Shown: positions 25,170 through 32,996 of the stretch, piece by piece
Layout of the letters: each line of letters begins with the position of its first letter
Numbering within the stretch: the first letter of the stretch is position 1
Assembly (NCBI GenBank): GCA_903896535.1
Contig: CAITYE010000108.1
Location: 1 to 44,810, forward strand
DNA length: 44,810 nt
Direction of reading: 5' to 3'
Source: an uncultured Paracraurococcus sp.
Lineage (GTDB): Bacteria > Pseudomonadota > Alphaproteobacteria > Acetobacterales > Acetobacteraceae
The notes under the pieces: model-generated
What the model was told of the DNA's origin: nothing
Database searches by the model: none
Seen by the model: the letters and a program-made list of their open reading frames with translations, nothing else
Program-made: the position numbers and the translations under genes

Positions 25170-26291
25170 ATGCCTGCCGCCGGGCCGGCCGCGACCGCGC
25201 AGATGCAGTGCAGCGAGGGGGCGGATGGCGTTCGCCTTCGCATCGCCGGCCACCTCGATGCCGCAGCCGCCGCGCGGCTTTGGCGCCCGGCGAGCGCGGC
25301 TGCGGCTGGTGCTAAGCGGTTGGTCATCGATGCCGCCGATCTCACCGGCCTCGATACCGCTGGCGCGGTCCTGCTACTGCATCTGGAAGCCAGCATCCCT
25401 GGCGCCCGGACCGAGGCCCCGACCGACGAATCGCTGGCGGGTTTGCTGGCCCGCAGTCGGGCCGCGCTTGCGCAGCCGGTCACGGCTGCGCCGGCGGCGC
25501 TGCCGCTTCTCGCCCAGCTTGGCCAAGCGACGCTGGATGCAGGGCAGCATGGGCTCGACCGCGTGAGCTTCCTCGGAGAGGCGGTGATGGCTGGTGCCGG
25601 CATGCTGCTGCACCCTTGGCGGCTGCGGCTGTCGGAGGCGCTCCGGCATCTGGACGAGGCGGGGCTGCGCGCCTTTGGCCTGACGCTGCTGCTGGGTTTC
25701 CTGTTGGGCCTGATCCTCGCCTTTCAATCCTCGATCCCGATGCGGCAATTCGGGGCGGAGATCTACATCCCCAATCTCGTCGGCATCTCGCTGCTGCGCG
25801 AGTTGGGCCCGCTGATGGCCGCCATCATCCTGGCTGGCCGGACAGGTTCGGCCTTTGCGGCCGAACTCGGTACGATGACGGTCAATGAGGAGATCGATGC
25901 GCTCCGGATCATGGGGATCGATCCCATTGCCTGGCTGGTGCTGCCGCGCCTGCTGGCGGCTGTGCTGGTGATGCCGGTGCTGGCCCTGGTACTCAGCCTG
26001 GCCGGGTTGCTCGGCATGGGCATCGTGATGGTGGTGTTGGGCTTCCCGCCCGTCGCTGTGCTGAAGCAGGTGCAGAACGCGGTGCAGATCAAGGATCTGG
26101 TCGGCGGGCTGTTCAAGGCGGCGATCTTCGGCCTGGTCGTCGGGCTTATCGGTTGCCGCGCCGGCCTGGGCGCCGGGCGCGGTCCGCGTGCCGTTGGTGA
26201 TGCCGCCACCACGGCGGTCGTCGGCGGCATCGTCGGTGTCGTCGTGCTGGACGGCATCTTCGCCGTGCTCTTCAACCGGCTGGGGTGGTGA
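25170..26291 (+). CDS. mlaE: MlaE-family permease with N-terminal STAS domain
   Basis: A 373-residue inner-membrane permease of the MlaE/YrbE family, part of the Mla system that moves phospholipids between the membranes. Residues about 15-75 form a STAS domain (LRIAGHLDAAAA, VIDAADLTGLDTAGA), so the MlaB-like subunit is fused. Residues about 150-373 hold the MlaE core with the signature LRELGPLMAAIILAGRTGSAFAAELGTM (given in part) and VNEEIDALRIMGIDPI. This fusion is common in alphaproteobacteria. It starts at the ATG immediately after the methyltransferase stop. Confidence 0.9.
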   Translation: MPAAGPAATAQMQCSEGADGVRLRIAGHLDAAAAARLWRPASAAAAGAKRLVIDAADLTGLDTAGAVLLLHLEASIPGARTEAPTDESLAGLLARSRAALAQPVTAAPAALPLLAQLGQATLDAGQHGLDRVSFLGEAVMAGAGMLLHPWRLRLSEALRHLDEAGLRAFGLTLLLGFLLGLILAFQSSIPMRQFGAEIYIPNLVGISLLRELGPLMAAIILAGRTGSAFAAELGTMTVNEEIDALRIMGIDPIAWLVLPRLLAAVLVMPVLALVLSLAGLLGMGIVMVVLGFPPVAVLKQVQNAVQIKDLVGGLFKAAIFGLVVGLIGCRAGLGAGRGPRAVGDAATTAVVGGIVGVVVLDGIFAVLFNRLGW

Positions 26292-26293
26292 GC

Positions 26294-27088
26294 ATGTCGG
26301 GCACGACGGAAACCGAAGTGGTGATCCGGGTCCAGGATCTTGCCATGCGCTTCGATGGTCGGACGATCTTCGAACATGTGACCTTCGACGTCCGCCGCGG
26401 TGAGGTGTTCGTGATCCTCGGCGGCTCCGGCTGCGGCAAATCGACGCTGCTCAAGGCGATGATCGGCCTTTTTGAACCGGCCGAGGGGCGGGTCACGCTG
26501 TTGGATGAGGAGATGACCGGCTTGGCCGGCGCGGAGCGCCGGGCCTTGCTGCGCCGGATCGGGGTGATGTGGCAATCGGGCGCCCTGTTCGGCTCGGCCA
26601 GCCTGGCCGAGAATATCGAGGTACCGCTCGAGGAACATACCGACCTGCCAGCCGAGGCCCGGGCGATGATCGCGCGGGTGAAGCTCGGGCTGGTTGGCCT
26701 TGCGGATGCCGCGCAACGCCTGCCGGCGGAGATCTCGGGCGGCATGGCCAAGCGGGCCGGTATCGCCCGCGCCATGGCGCTTGATCCGCCGATCCTGTTC
26801 CTCGATGAGCCCTCGGCCGGCCTTGATCCGATTACCTCGGCCGGTCTCGATGCGCTGATCAAGGACTTGGCGCGCAGCCTGGGGACGACCTTCGTCGTGG
26901 TGACGCATGAGTTGCAGTCGATCCTGGCGATCGGTGATCGCTGCGTCATGCTCGACAAGGAGGCGAAGGGCGTCATCGCCGAAGGCGACCCGCGCGTCCT
27001 ACGCGAACACAGCGAACACCCCATCGTCCGCGCCTTCTTTCGGCGCCAGGCGATGCCGACACCGGCCCCGGCCGGGCAGGGCGCTTAG
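26294..27088 (+). CDS. mlaF: MlaF-family ABC ATPase
   Basis: A 264-residue ATPase driving the Mla lipid transporter. Walker A is GGSGCGKSTLL, the Q-loop lies in VMWQSGALFGSAS (a MlaF-type signature), the ABC signature reads ISGGMAKRAGIARAM and Walker B is ILFLDEPSAGLDP, followed by a switch His in VTHELQS. The ATG at 26294 sits 2 bases after the mlaE stop; GTG codons at 26285 and 26288 are possible coupled alternatives. mlaD follows after 2 bases. Confidence 0.92.
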   Translation: MSGTTETEVVIRVQDLAMRFDGRTIFEHVTFDVRRGEVFVILGGSGCGKSTLLKAMIGLFEPAEGRVTLLDEEMTGLAGAERRALLRRIGVMWQSGALFGSASLAENIEVPLEEHTDLPAEARAMIARVKLGLVGLADAAQRLPAEISGGMAKRAGIARAMALDPPILFLDEPSAGLDPITSAGLDALIKDLARSLGTTFVVVTHELQSILAIGDRCVMLDKEAKGVIAEGDPRVLREHSEHPIVRAFFRRQAMPTPAPAGQGA

Positions 27089-27090
27089 TC

Positions 27091-28158
27091 ATGGCCCGTT
27101 CCCGCGGTCTCTTTCTGCGTGTGGGCACCCTGGTTCTCGCGGGCCTCGCATTGGTCGTTGGCTTCGTGCTCTTCCTGACCGCCAACCGCATCGGCGCTAG
27201 CAGCCAGATCTATGAATGCTATTTCCGGGAATCCGTGCAGGGGCTGGACCAGGGCAGCGCTGTCCGCTTCCGCGGCGTGGCGATCGGACGGGTAACCGAG
27301 ATCGGGTTGGTCGCCGCTGCCTATCGCGGACAACGCAGCGACGCCGAGAGCACCGAATACCACCTGGTCTTTGTGAGGTTTGCCGTGGATGAACGACGGA
27401 CTGGCGAGACTGACAGCGTCGAGACGGCGATTCGCCAGGGGCTAAGAGTGCGGCTTGCGTCCCAGGGTATCACGGGGGTCAGTTATCTCGAACTCGACTT
27501 CGTCGATCCGCAGCGGTTCCCGGTCATGCCGGTGCCCTGGAAGCCACGCTATTCCTATATCCCGTCCATCCCCTCGAACCTCGCCCAGGTCCGCACCGCG
27601 GCGGAGGCCATCCTGCAGCAATTGCAGGATGCCGACCTGCCGCGCTTGCTGCAGGAGACGATTGGGCTGATCGCCGACGCCCGCGCCCAGGTGAAAAGCG
27701 GCGATCTGGCGGTCACGTTGCGCGAGGCGGCAGGGCTGCTGCGGGATGTGCGGCAGATCACCGGTCAGGCGGACCTCCCCGCGCTGATCGCTTCCCTGCG
27801 ACGGACTGGCGGCGATGTCGAAAGCACGCTGGGCGAGTATCGCCGCGCCGCCAGCGATGCCAGGGCTGTGATCAACGGCCGCGACCTGCGCGCGGCGCTC
27901 ACCAATGTTGCCTCCGCGGCGGCTGAGCTGCGCACCGCCGCGGCAAAATTACCGGCGAGCATGGGCAACATCGATACCAGCCTGCGCGCCGCGCGCAATA
28001 CAACCCTCGATCTCCAGGCCGAACTGGTACCGATCTTGCGGGACCTCCGCGCGACCATGAGCAATCTGCGCGACACGACCGAGCAATTGCGGCGCAATCC
28101 GTCGCAAACCTTGCTGGGCGCACCGCCGCCCGCCCCTGCTGGGGAGCCTCGCCGATGA
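27091..28158 (+). CDS. mlaD: MCE-domain protein, MlaD family
   Basis: A 355-residue periplasmic lipid-binding protein anchored by one N-terminal helix (LFLRVGTLVLAGLALVVGFV). Residues about 38-125 form the MCE domain (SVQGLDQGSAVRFRGVAIG, GITGVSYLELDF). The long C-terminal half (about 150-330) is rich in heptad-like Leu/Ala repeats, predicted helical, that may form the channel-like barrel or bundle seen in longer MCE proteins. MlaD receives lipids for the MlaEF transporter. The stop overlaps the lipoprotein start by 4 bases. Confidence 0.9.
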   Translation: MARSRGLFLRVGTLVLAGLALVVGFVLFLTANRIGASSQIYECYFRESVQGLDQGSAVRFRGVAIGRVTEIGLVAAAYRGQRSDAESTEYHLVFVRFAVDERRTGETDSVETAIRQGLRVRLASQGITGVSYLELDFVDPQRFPVMPVPWKPRYSYIPSIPSNLAQVRTAAEAILQQLQDADLPRLLQETIGLIADARAQVKSGDLAVTLREAAGLLRDVRQITGQADLPALIASLRRTGGDVESTLGEYRRAASDARAVINGRDLRAALTNVASAAAELRTAAAKLPASMGNIDTSLRAARNTTLDLQAELVPILRDLRATMSNLRDTTEQLRRNPSQTLLGAPPPAPAGEPRR

Positions 28159-28796
28159 TCCGACCCCGCCGCGCCATTTTATCGCTGCCGCTTGGCCTTG
28201 CCGCCTGCACGGTACTGCCGGACCGTCCCTATCGGGATACCGAGCGCTTCGCCCTGTTGCCGGAGCGACCGACCCGTAACCCGCCAGCGCCGCGTGGACC
28301 GGTGCTGTTGCTGCGTAGTCTGCGGGCTGCGCCGGGGCTGGAGGCGCGCAGCCTGCGCAGCGTCTCTGCGGCCGGTCAGGTGCGCGCCGATGCCTGGGCC
28401 GAATGGGCCGCGCCGCCGGCCGAGCTGGCGGAGGAGGCGCTGCGCCGATGGCTGGCGACGAGCGGCCGGTTTGGGGCCGTCATCGCCCCCGGCTCCCGCG
28501 TCAGGCCGAGCTATATCCTGGAAGGCGAGCTGACCCGGCTGGAGACCCGACCCGCGCTGGCAGAGGCGTTCGCCGGCTTGGCATTGCTGCTGACCAATGA
28601 CGATGCCAGCGATTCACCCCACCTGCTGGTACCGATCCTGGCTGAGGGCCGCGCGCCGCTGCCCGGCGGAGGGACCGCCGGCCCGGCCGCTCAGGCCGCA
28701 GCGCTGACGGCGGCGCTGGCCGAGGCCTTGGCCGCCGCTGAGCGGGGGATTCTCGCGGCCCTCAGCCCGGCTACTGCCCAAAGGCGGGCTTTGTAG
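28155..28796 (+). CDS. ABC-type transport auxiliary lipoprotein (PqiC-like)
   Basis: A 213-residue lipoprotein; the lipobox LGLAAC puts the acylated cysteine at residue 18. The core RGPVLLLRSLRAAPGLEARSLR and DAWAEWAAPPAELAEEAL pattern fits the ABC_trans_aux/PqiC family, which sits in the outer membrane next to MCE transporters. It takes the place of MlaA/MlaC in this operon, neither of which is present here. It ends the transcript started by the methyltransferase or mlaE. Confidence 0.83.
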   Translation: MIRPRRAILSLPLGLAACTVLPDRPYRDTERFALLPERPTRNPPAPRGPVLLLRSLRAAPGLEARSLRSVSAAGQVRADAWAEWAAPPAELAEEALRRWLATSGRFGAVIAPGSRVRPSYILEGELTRLETRPALAEAFAGLALLLTNDDASDSPHLLVPILAEGRAPLPGGGTAGPAAQAAALTAALAEALAAAERGILAALSPATAQRRAL

Positions 28797-28832
28797 GGTT
28801 CCCCCGGCGGGGCGTTCTGCTAGCGTGTTGGG

Positions 28833-29126
28833 ATGAGCGAGATCGATCCCCAGCACGCGATCCACGATATCGGCGGGCTTAGCCGCTTCCGCTGCACCCC
28901 GGTTGAACGCGATGAGGCGCCACCTGACGGCTTCGGCAAGCGGGTCGATGCTTTGCGCCAGGTCCTCGCCGCCAAGAAGCTGATGACGGTGGACGAGCTC
29001 AGGCGCTGCATCGAGGCGATCCCCGAGCCCGAGTATTTCGCGCTGACCTATTACGAGCGTTGGCTGACCTCGATTGGGACGCTGATGGTCGAGAAGGGCA
29101 TCGTGAAGGCGGAGGACATCGCATGA
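28833..29126 (+). CDS. Nitrile hydratase beta-like subunit, N-terminal half (three-subunit type)
   Basis: A 97-residue protein matching the N-terminal half of nitrile hydratase beta: IHDIGGL near residue 10, then EAPPDGFGKRVDALR, a LRRCIEAIPEPEYFALTYYE-type helix and WLTSIGTLMVEKGIV. In ordinary nitrile hydratases this is fused to an SH3-like half; here the fused chain is split into two genes, as in toyocamycin nitrile hydratase (subunits near 98 and 102 residues) and thiocyanate hydrolase. Sizes here (97 and 103) fit the former well. It may also insert cobalt, as small beta-like activators do in other systems (inference). The stop overlaps the next ATG in ATGA. Confidence 0.82.
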   Translation: MSEIDPQHAIHDIGGLSRFRCTPVERDEAPPDGFGKRVDALRQVLAAKKLMTVDELRRCIEAIPEPEYFALTYYERWLTSIGTLMVEKGIVKAEDIA

Positions 29127-29434
29127 GCGTGCCTCTTTTGGCCCCTGGCGATCGCGTGCTGGTGAAGGACGACTGGCCGGAATTCCGCGGGCCTGCCCAT
29201 ATCCGGACGCCGCACTATCTGCGCGGGAAGCCAGGCCGTGTGGTGCGCGTTCTCGGCGGCTTCGCCAACCCGGAAGACCTCGCCTTCGCCCGGCCGGCAC
29301 CGAAGCGCGTGCTGTACCACGTCGTGTTCGAACGCCCGCCCCTCTGGCACGAGGGGGAGGCCGGAGATGACGTGCTGGTCGAAATTTTCGAGCATTGGCT
29401 GCAACCTGTCCCGGCAGAAAGGCAAGCGGCATGA
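29123..29434 (+). CDS. Nitrile hydratase beta-like subunit, SH3-like C-terminal half
   Basis: A 103-residue protein with the SH3-like barrel of nitrile hydratase beta: LAPGDRVLVKDDWPEF, HIRTPHYLRGKPGRVV, and YHVVFERPPLW plus EIFEHWLQP at the C-terminus. RTPHYLRGK is the strongly conserved beta-subunit stretch that contacts the active site. The gene begins in the 3' end of its neighbour and overlaps the alpha gene by 4 bases, giving a coupled beta-N/beta-C/alpha order like scnBAC. A longer in-frame start at 29060 would overlap the previous gene and is unlikely. Confidence 0.85.
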   Translation: MSVPLLAPGDRVLVKDDWPEFRGPAHIRTPHYLRGKPGRVVRVLGGFANPEDLAFARPAPKRVLYHVVFERPPLWHEGEAGDDVLVEIFEHWLQPVPAERQAA

Positions 29435-30033
29435 GCACCCCTGCCCGTCCCGAATCCCTCGCCCGGCTCGACCGGCTGGTCGCCGCCCTGATCGCCAAGG
29501 GTATCGTCACCGAGTCCGATCTCGTCGAGGCCCAGGCCCGGACGGATCGCGCCAGCCCGGAGGTCGGCGCCCGCATGGTGGCGCGTGCCTGGCTCGATCC
29601 TGACTGGCGGCGACTGCTGCTCGGCAACGGTGCCGAGGCGGCCGAGCATATGGGCGTCTCGATGGCCGGCGCACCGCCGCTCGGCGTATTGGAAGACACC
29701 GCGACGCTGCATCATCTGGTCGTTTGTACCCTGTGCAGTTGCTACCCACGCGCCGTGCTCGGCTATCCGCCGTCCTGGTACAAGAGTTTCGAGTATCGCA
29801 GCCGCGCAGTGCGTGATCCGCGCGGCGTGCTCGCGGAATGGGGCACGACGCTGGCCGCCGGTTGCCGCGTGCGGGTGGTCGACAGTACCGCGGATTACCG
29901 TTGGATGGTGCTGCCGATGCGCCCCGCCGGGACCGAGGGCTGGTCGGAGGATCAGCTGGCCGCACTCGTCACGCGCGATGTGCTGGTCGGGGTTGCGTTG
30001 CCGCGCCTTCCGGTTGCTCTCGCGGCCGAATAG
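29431..30033 (+). CDS. Nitrile hydratase/thiocyanate hydrolase catalytic alpha-like subunit (Co-type)
   Basis: A 200-residue catalytic subunit that binds the low-spin metal. The claw motif is C99-T-L-C102-S-C104 in VCTLCSCYP; the Thr marks the cobalt type (Fe types have Ser), and C102 and C104 are normally oxidised to sulfinic and sulfenic acids. AEAAEHMGVS, LGYPPSWYKS and YRSRAVRDPRGVLAEWG follow, as in the family. Reactions known for relatives are nitrile to amide, or thiocyanate to carbonyl sulfide and ammonia; the substrate here is unknown. No metal-chaperone gene is seen nearby. The ATG overlaps the previous stop. Confidence 0.87.
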   Translation: MSTPARPESLARLDRLVAALIAKGIVTESDLVEAQARTDRASPEVGARMVARAWLDPDWRRLLLGNGAEAAEHMGVSMAGAPPLGVLEDTATLHHLVVCTLCSCYPRAVLGYPPSWYKSFEYRSRAVRDPRGVLAEWGTTLAAGCRVRVVDSTADYRWMVLPMRPAGTEGWSEDQLAALVTRDVLVGVALPRLPVALAAE

Positions 30034-30141
30034 CCTAGCGCGGGATGCGTTGAGGCGGCATCGCCGAAGGCGCTGAATCCCGCGACCAAACAAAAATTAG
30101 AGCAGGGTGCGTGAACGCATGTGAACATAGCATGCTCTAGC
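30034..30141 (-). repeat. Dispersed ~110-bp repeat, copy 2
   Basis: The reverse complement matches the copy at 17531-17640 end to end. It has the same GATTCAGCGCCTTCGGCGAT block (with a CGATG variant) next to GCCGCCTCAACGCATC, and the TAGAGCATGC hairpin with TTCACATGCGTTCACG in its loop. The arms (30098-30111 and about 30127-30140) are less perfect than in copy 1, and the spacer is A/T-rich. It lies directly after the nitrile hydratase alpha stop. Confidence 0.75.
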
Positions 30142-30163
30142 GCGACTGGCGCTTTGTGAGACG

Positions 30164-30211
30164 AGAGCAATATCCGGTCAGGTGGACTCACCTGAACGGA
30201 TTTCTTGCTCT
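30164..30211. repeat. Second palindromic element, possible bidirectional hairpin
   Basis: Outer arms AGAGCAA/TTGCTCT, inner arms ATCCG/CGGAT and TCAGGTG/CACCTGA (loop 30085-30188 region, GACT at 30185-30188) form an imperfect hairpin, followed by a run of A. It is a different sequence from the ~110-bp repeat, although both start with AGAGCA. The downstream 30212-30330 holds no gene and should contain the MFS gene promoter; I cannot identify boxes. Confidence 0.6.
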
Positions 30212-30330
30212 AAAAAACATAACGGTTTGAGCGAGTCGTCTGGGAGGGAGGATAGCATCGTCGCGCCCAATGTATCGCTTGTCGGGCTTCGCTGGGCTGA
30301 ATCCAGCTTGAGACGACCTTGCCGTCTCCC

Positions 30331-31701
30331 ATGAACCCCTCCATGCCGGGGACTGCGCCGCCTGCTGAGGAGGACGGCCTGCCCATGCCGCGCCGCATTT
30401 TTGCGGTGCTGGCGGTCTCCGCCTCAATCTGCATCACCGTGCTCGACAGCTCGATGGTCAATATCGCGCTGCCGGGTATCGCCCGGAACCTTGGGATCAC
30501 GCCGGCGACGGCGGTTTGGCTGCTGAACGCCTATCAATTATCCGTGGTAACCATGCTGCTGCCGCTCGCCTCGCTCGGCGAGAAGCTGGGCTTCAAGCGG
30601 GTCTTCATCGGGGGATTCCTGCTGTTCGGCATAGCCTCGCTCGGGGCAGCCCTGGCCTCCTCTTTCGCGACGCTGCTCGGTTTTCGTGTGCTGCAGGGGA
30701 TCGGCTCGGCAGCGGTCATGAGCCTGACGGCGGGCATGATCCGCAACATCTACCCGATCCGCATGCTCGGTCGGGCCATTGGCATCAACGCGACGGTGGT
30801 CGCCGTCTCCGGCGCTTCGGCGCCCTCGATCGCGGCGGCGATTCTGGCCGTCGCACCCTGGCAAGCCCTGTTCCTTCTGAACGTGCCGGTCAGCCTGCTT
30901 GGCATTGCCATCGGGTTTGCCGCGCTGCCCGATACCGGCGGCCGCCGGCAGCGGTTTGATTGGCAGAGCGCGGTGCTCAATGTGGCCGCGCTCGGCTTGA
31001 TCTTTCTCGGTGTCGATCTGCTACTGCTGCAACCTTGGTTGGCGTCTGGGCTTCTCGTCTCCGGGTTGGTCGCCGGCGTCCTGCTCGTGCGACGCCAGCT
31101 CAGCCAGCCGGCCCCATTGCTGCCGCTGGACCTGCTGGCGATCCGCCCAATTGCCTTTGCGATCGGTGCCTCGATCTGCGCTTTTTCATGTTGGTATACC
31201 AGCTTCGTGTCCCTGCCATTCCTGCTGCAGGAAGCGGGATATAGTCAGGCGATGACCGGGCTGATCATGACGCCCTGGCCCTTCGGCATGGCGCTGTCGG
31301 CGCAGATCGCCGGCAAGCTGTCGGACCGCTTGCCGACCGCCATGCTCTGTGCCGCTGGCATGGCTGGGCTCGCGCTTGGCGTGGGTCTGCTCGCGGCGCT
31401 GATCGAGGTCGGACATCCGGTCCTGCTCGGCCTCCTGATGGCGGTTTGCGGCGCCAGCTTCGGCCTGTTCTCGACGCCGAATAATCGGACCATCATCGGC
31501 TCAGCGCCCAAGGCGCGCGCCGGTGGCGCCGGTGGGATGCAGGCGACCGCCCGCCTGTTGGGGACGACGGTCGGCACCACAATCGTCGCGCTCTGGTTCC
31601 AGACGCTGGGTGCTGCGGGGGCTTGGCCGGCGCTGGTCACCGGCCTGCTCGGCGCGACATTGGCGGGGTTGCTGAGCCTCGGCCGCCGCCGCCTGGGCTG
31701 A
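30331..31701 (+). CDS. MFS drug-efflux transporter, EmrB/QacA (DHA2) type
   Basis: A 456-residue membrane protein with about 14 hydrophobic segments, as in the DHA2 family. The motif A/D region includes VLDSSMVNIALPGIARNLG and WLLNAYQLSVVTMLLPLASL, and GEKLGFKRVFIGGFLLFG. It probably exports drugs or other small molecules by proton antiport. I place the start at the ATG at 30331; the in-frame TTG at 30319 is less likely. The gene faces an RlmM-like gene convergently, 24 bases away. Its substrate is unknown. Confidence 0.85.
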   Translation: MNPSMPGTAPPAEEDGLPMPRRIFAVLAVSASICITVLDSSMVNIALPGIARNLGITPATAVWLLNAYQLSVVTMLLPLASLGEKLGFKRVFIGGFLLFGIASLGAALASSFATLLGFRVLQGIGSAAVMSLTAGMIRNIYPIRMLGRAIGINATVVAVSGASAPSIAAAILAVAPWQALFLLNVPVSLLGIAIGFAALPDTGGRRQRFDWQSAVLNVAALGLIFLGVDLLLLQPWLASGLLVSGLVAGVLLVRRQLSQPAPLLPLDLLAIRPIAFAIGASICAFSCWYTSFVSLPFLLQEAGYSQAMTGLIMTPWPFGMALSAQIAGKLSDRLPTAMLCAAGMAGLALGVGLLAALIEVGHPVLLGLLMAVCGASFGLFSTPNNRTIIGSAPKARAGGAGGMQATARLLGTTVGTTIVALWFQTLGAAGAWPALVTGLLGATLAGLLSLGRRRLG

Positions 31702-31725
31702 TCCTGTCGACCTTGGCGGTGCCGT

Positions 31726-32634
31726 TCAGCGCGCCCAGATGAAGGTCAGCTCGTGCTTGTTGTGGGCCCCGTGGAACAGGCGGCCACCGGGCAGGGCGGC
31801 GAAGCGGGCGGCGGTGTCGTGATCGGTCGCGCCCTGGAATTTCAGCGTGCAGCAGATGTGTCTTGCCCTGCCTGCGGCCATCCAGCGCTCAATGAGGGTG
31901 AGCAGCCGGGCCGGGTAGCAGATCACGTCGCTGAACAGCCAATCGACTGCCGGTTCCTGTTGGGGATCGAGACCGAAGGCGCTTTCCTGGCGCCACGTGA
32001 CATTGGGCAGCGCAGCGATGGCCGGGTCGAGCGGCGCTTTGTCGAGGGCGATGACCTGCGCCCCGAGCTGGGCCAGGGCCCAGCTCCAACCGCCCGGAGC
32101 GGCTCCCAGGTCCAGGCAGGTCTCGCCTGGTGCCGGCCAGCGGCCGAAGCGCGTGAGTGCTTCCCATAGCTTCAGGTAGGCACGGCTGGGCGGGCCTTCG
32201 CGATCTTCCACGAATTGCACGGCGCCGTTCACGAAAGGGCTGGTCTTCTGCGGGCTCGCCAGCAGGCGGTCGGGCGAGAGCAAGGTCCAGGCGCCGAGAT
32301 GGCCGCTCGGCGCCGACTCAGGAAAGTGCAGCGGCCGCGCCTTCACCGGCGGCAAGCGTTCGGCGATCAAAGCGGCGCGACGATGATGGCCGGCGGCGTA
32401 GAGCGCCCAGTTTCGCTGCACCCCCCGCAACGCATCGGCGGCCGCTTTCACCGAGGGCGCGGGCACCTCCATCGGGGCGGTCCAGGTCTCAAGCGCCCAG
32501 GCCGGCGCGGCCGGCGGGTCCGGGCTGAGCGCGAGGCGGCCATGCCAGGCCACGATGCCGTGGCCGGCCCGTTGCAGTTCCTCGGCGAGATCCGCCTCGA
32601 AGCCAGCCGCGGCGAGGTAGGCCGCGCCGATCAT
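31726..32634 (-). CDS. RlmM-like SAM-dependent rRNA ribose methyltransferase
   Basis: A 302-residue FtsJ/RlmM-type protein. The N-terminal part (about 1-110) resembles the THUMP-like RNA-binding domain; the C-terminal Rossmann fold has LDLGAAPGGWSWALAQLGAQ (SAM site), DWLFSDVICYP and a TLKFQG plus HELTFIW (FtsJ catalytic K-D-K-E pattern). RlmM methylates 23S rRNA C2498 in E. coli; the match is to the family, and the target is inferred. The ATG overlaps the DUF423 stop by 4 bases. Confidence 0.78.
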   Translation of the reverse strand: MIGAAYLAAAGFEADLAEELQRAGHGIVAWHGRLALSPDPPAAPAWALETWTAPMEVPAPSVKAAADALRGVQRNWALYAAGHHRRAALIAERLPPVKARPLHFPESAPSGHLGAWTLLSPDRLLASPQKTSPFVNGAVQFVEDREGPPSRAYLKLWEALTRFGRWPAPGETCLDLGAAPGGWSWALAQLGAQVIALDKAPLDPAIAALPNVTWRQESAFGLDPQQEPAVDWLFSDVICYPARLLTLIERWMAAGRARHICCTLKFQGATDHDTAARFAALPGGRLFHGAHNKHELTFIWAR

Positions 32635-32996
32635 CGCCGGAACGCCGAAAGGCCGAGCAACGCCCAGCCCAGCATGAGTAATGTACCGCCCAGTGGGGCC
32701 ACCGGCCCCAATGAAAGGCCGGCCAGCGCGCTGGCGTAGACGCCGCCGCAGAACAGCAGCAGGCCGGCGGCGAAGGCCGCACCCGCCGCATGCGTCAGCC
32801 AGCTGGCATGCCGTTCTGCCCAGAGGCCGGTGGCAAGCAGGGCAAGCGCGTGCCAGCCTTGCATCCGCAGCGCGTTCTCCAGCGCCGCCAGGGCGCGTGG
32901 ATCAAGCCGCGTTGGCGCCGCATGCGCCGCCCAGGCGGCGAGCGCCACCGCCAGCAGCCCGGTGAGCGCGCCGAGTCCGATCCAAAGCCGCGTCAT
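32631..32996 (-). CDS. DUF423 small membrane protein
   Basis: A 121-residue inner-membrane protein with four hydrophobic segments: LWIGLGALTGLLAVALAAWA, WHALALLATGLWA, THAAGAAFAAGLLLFCGGVY and GGTLLMLGWALLGLSAF. AAHA followed by ALENALRMQGWHALAL is the DUF423 (YgdD-like) signature. Function is unknown. It overlaps the endonuclease V gene by one base and the RlmM-like gene by four, so it is part of one operon. Confidence 0.85.
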   Translation of the reverse strand: MTRLWIGLGALTGLLAVALAAWAAHAAPTRLDPRALAALENALRMQGWHALALLATGLWAERHASWLTHAAGAAFAAGLLLFCGGVYASALAGLSLGPVAPLGGTLLMLGWALLGLSAFRR

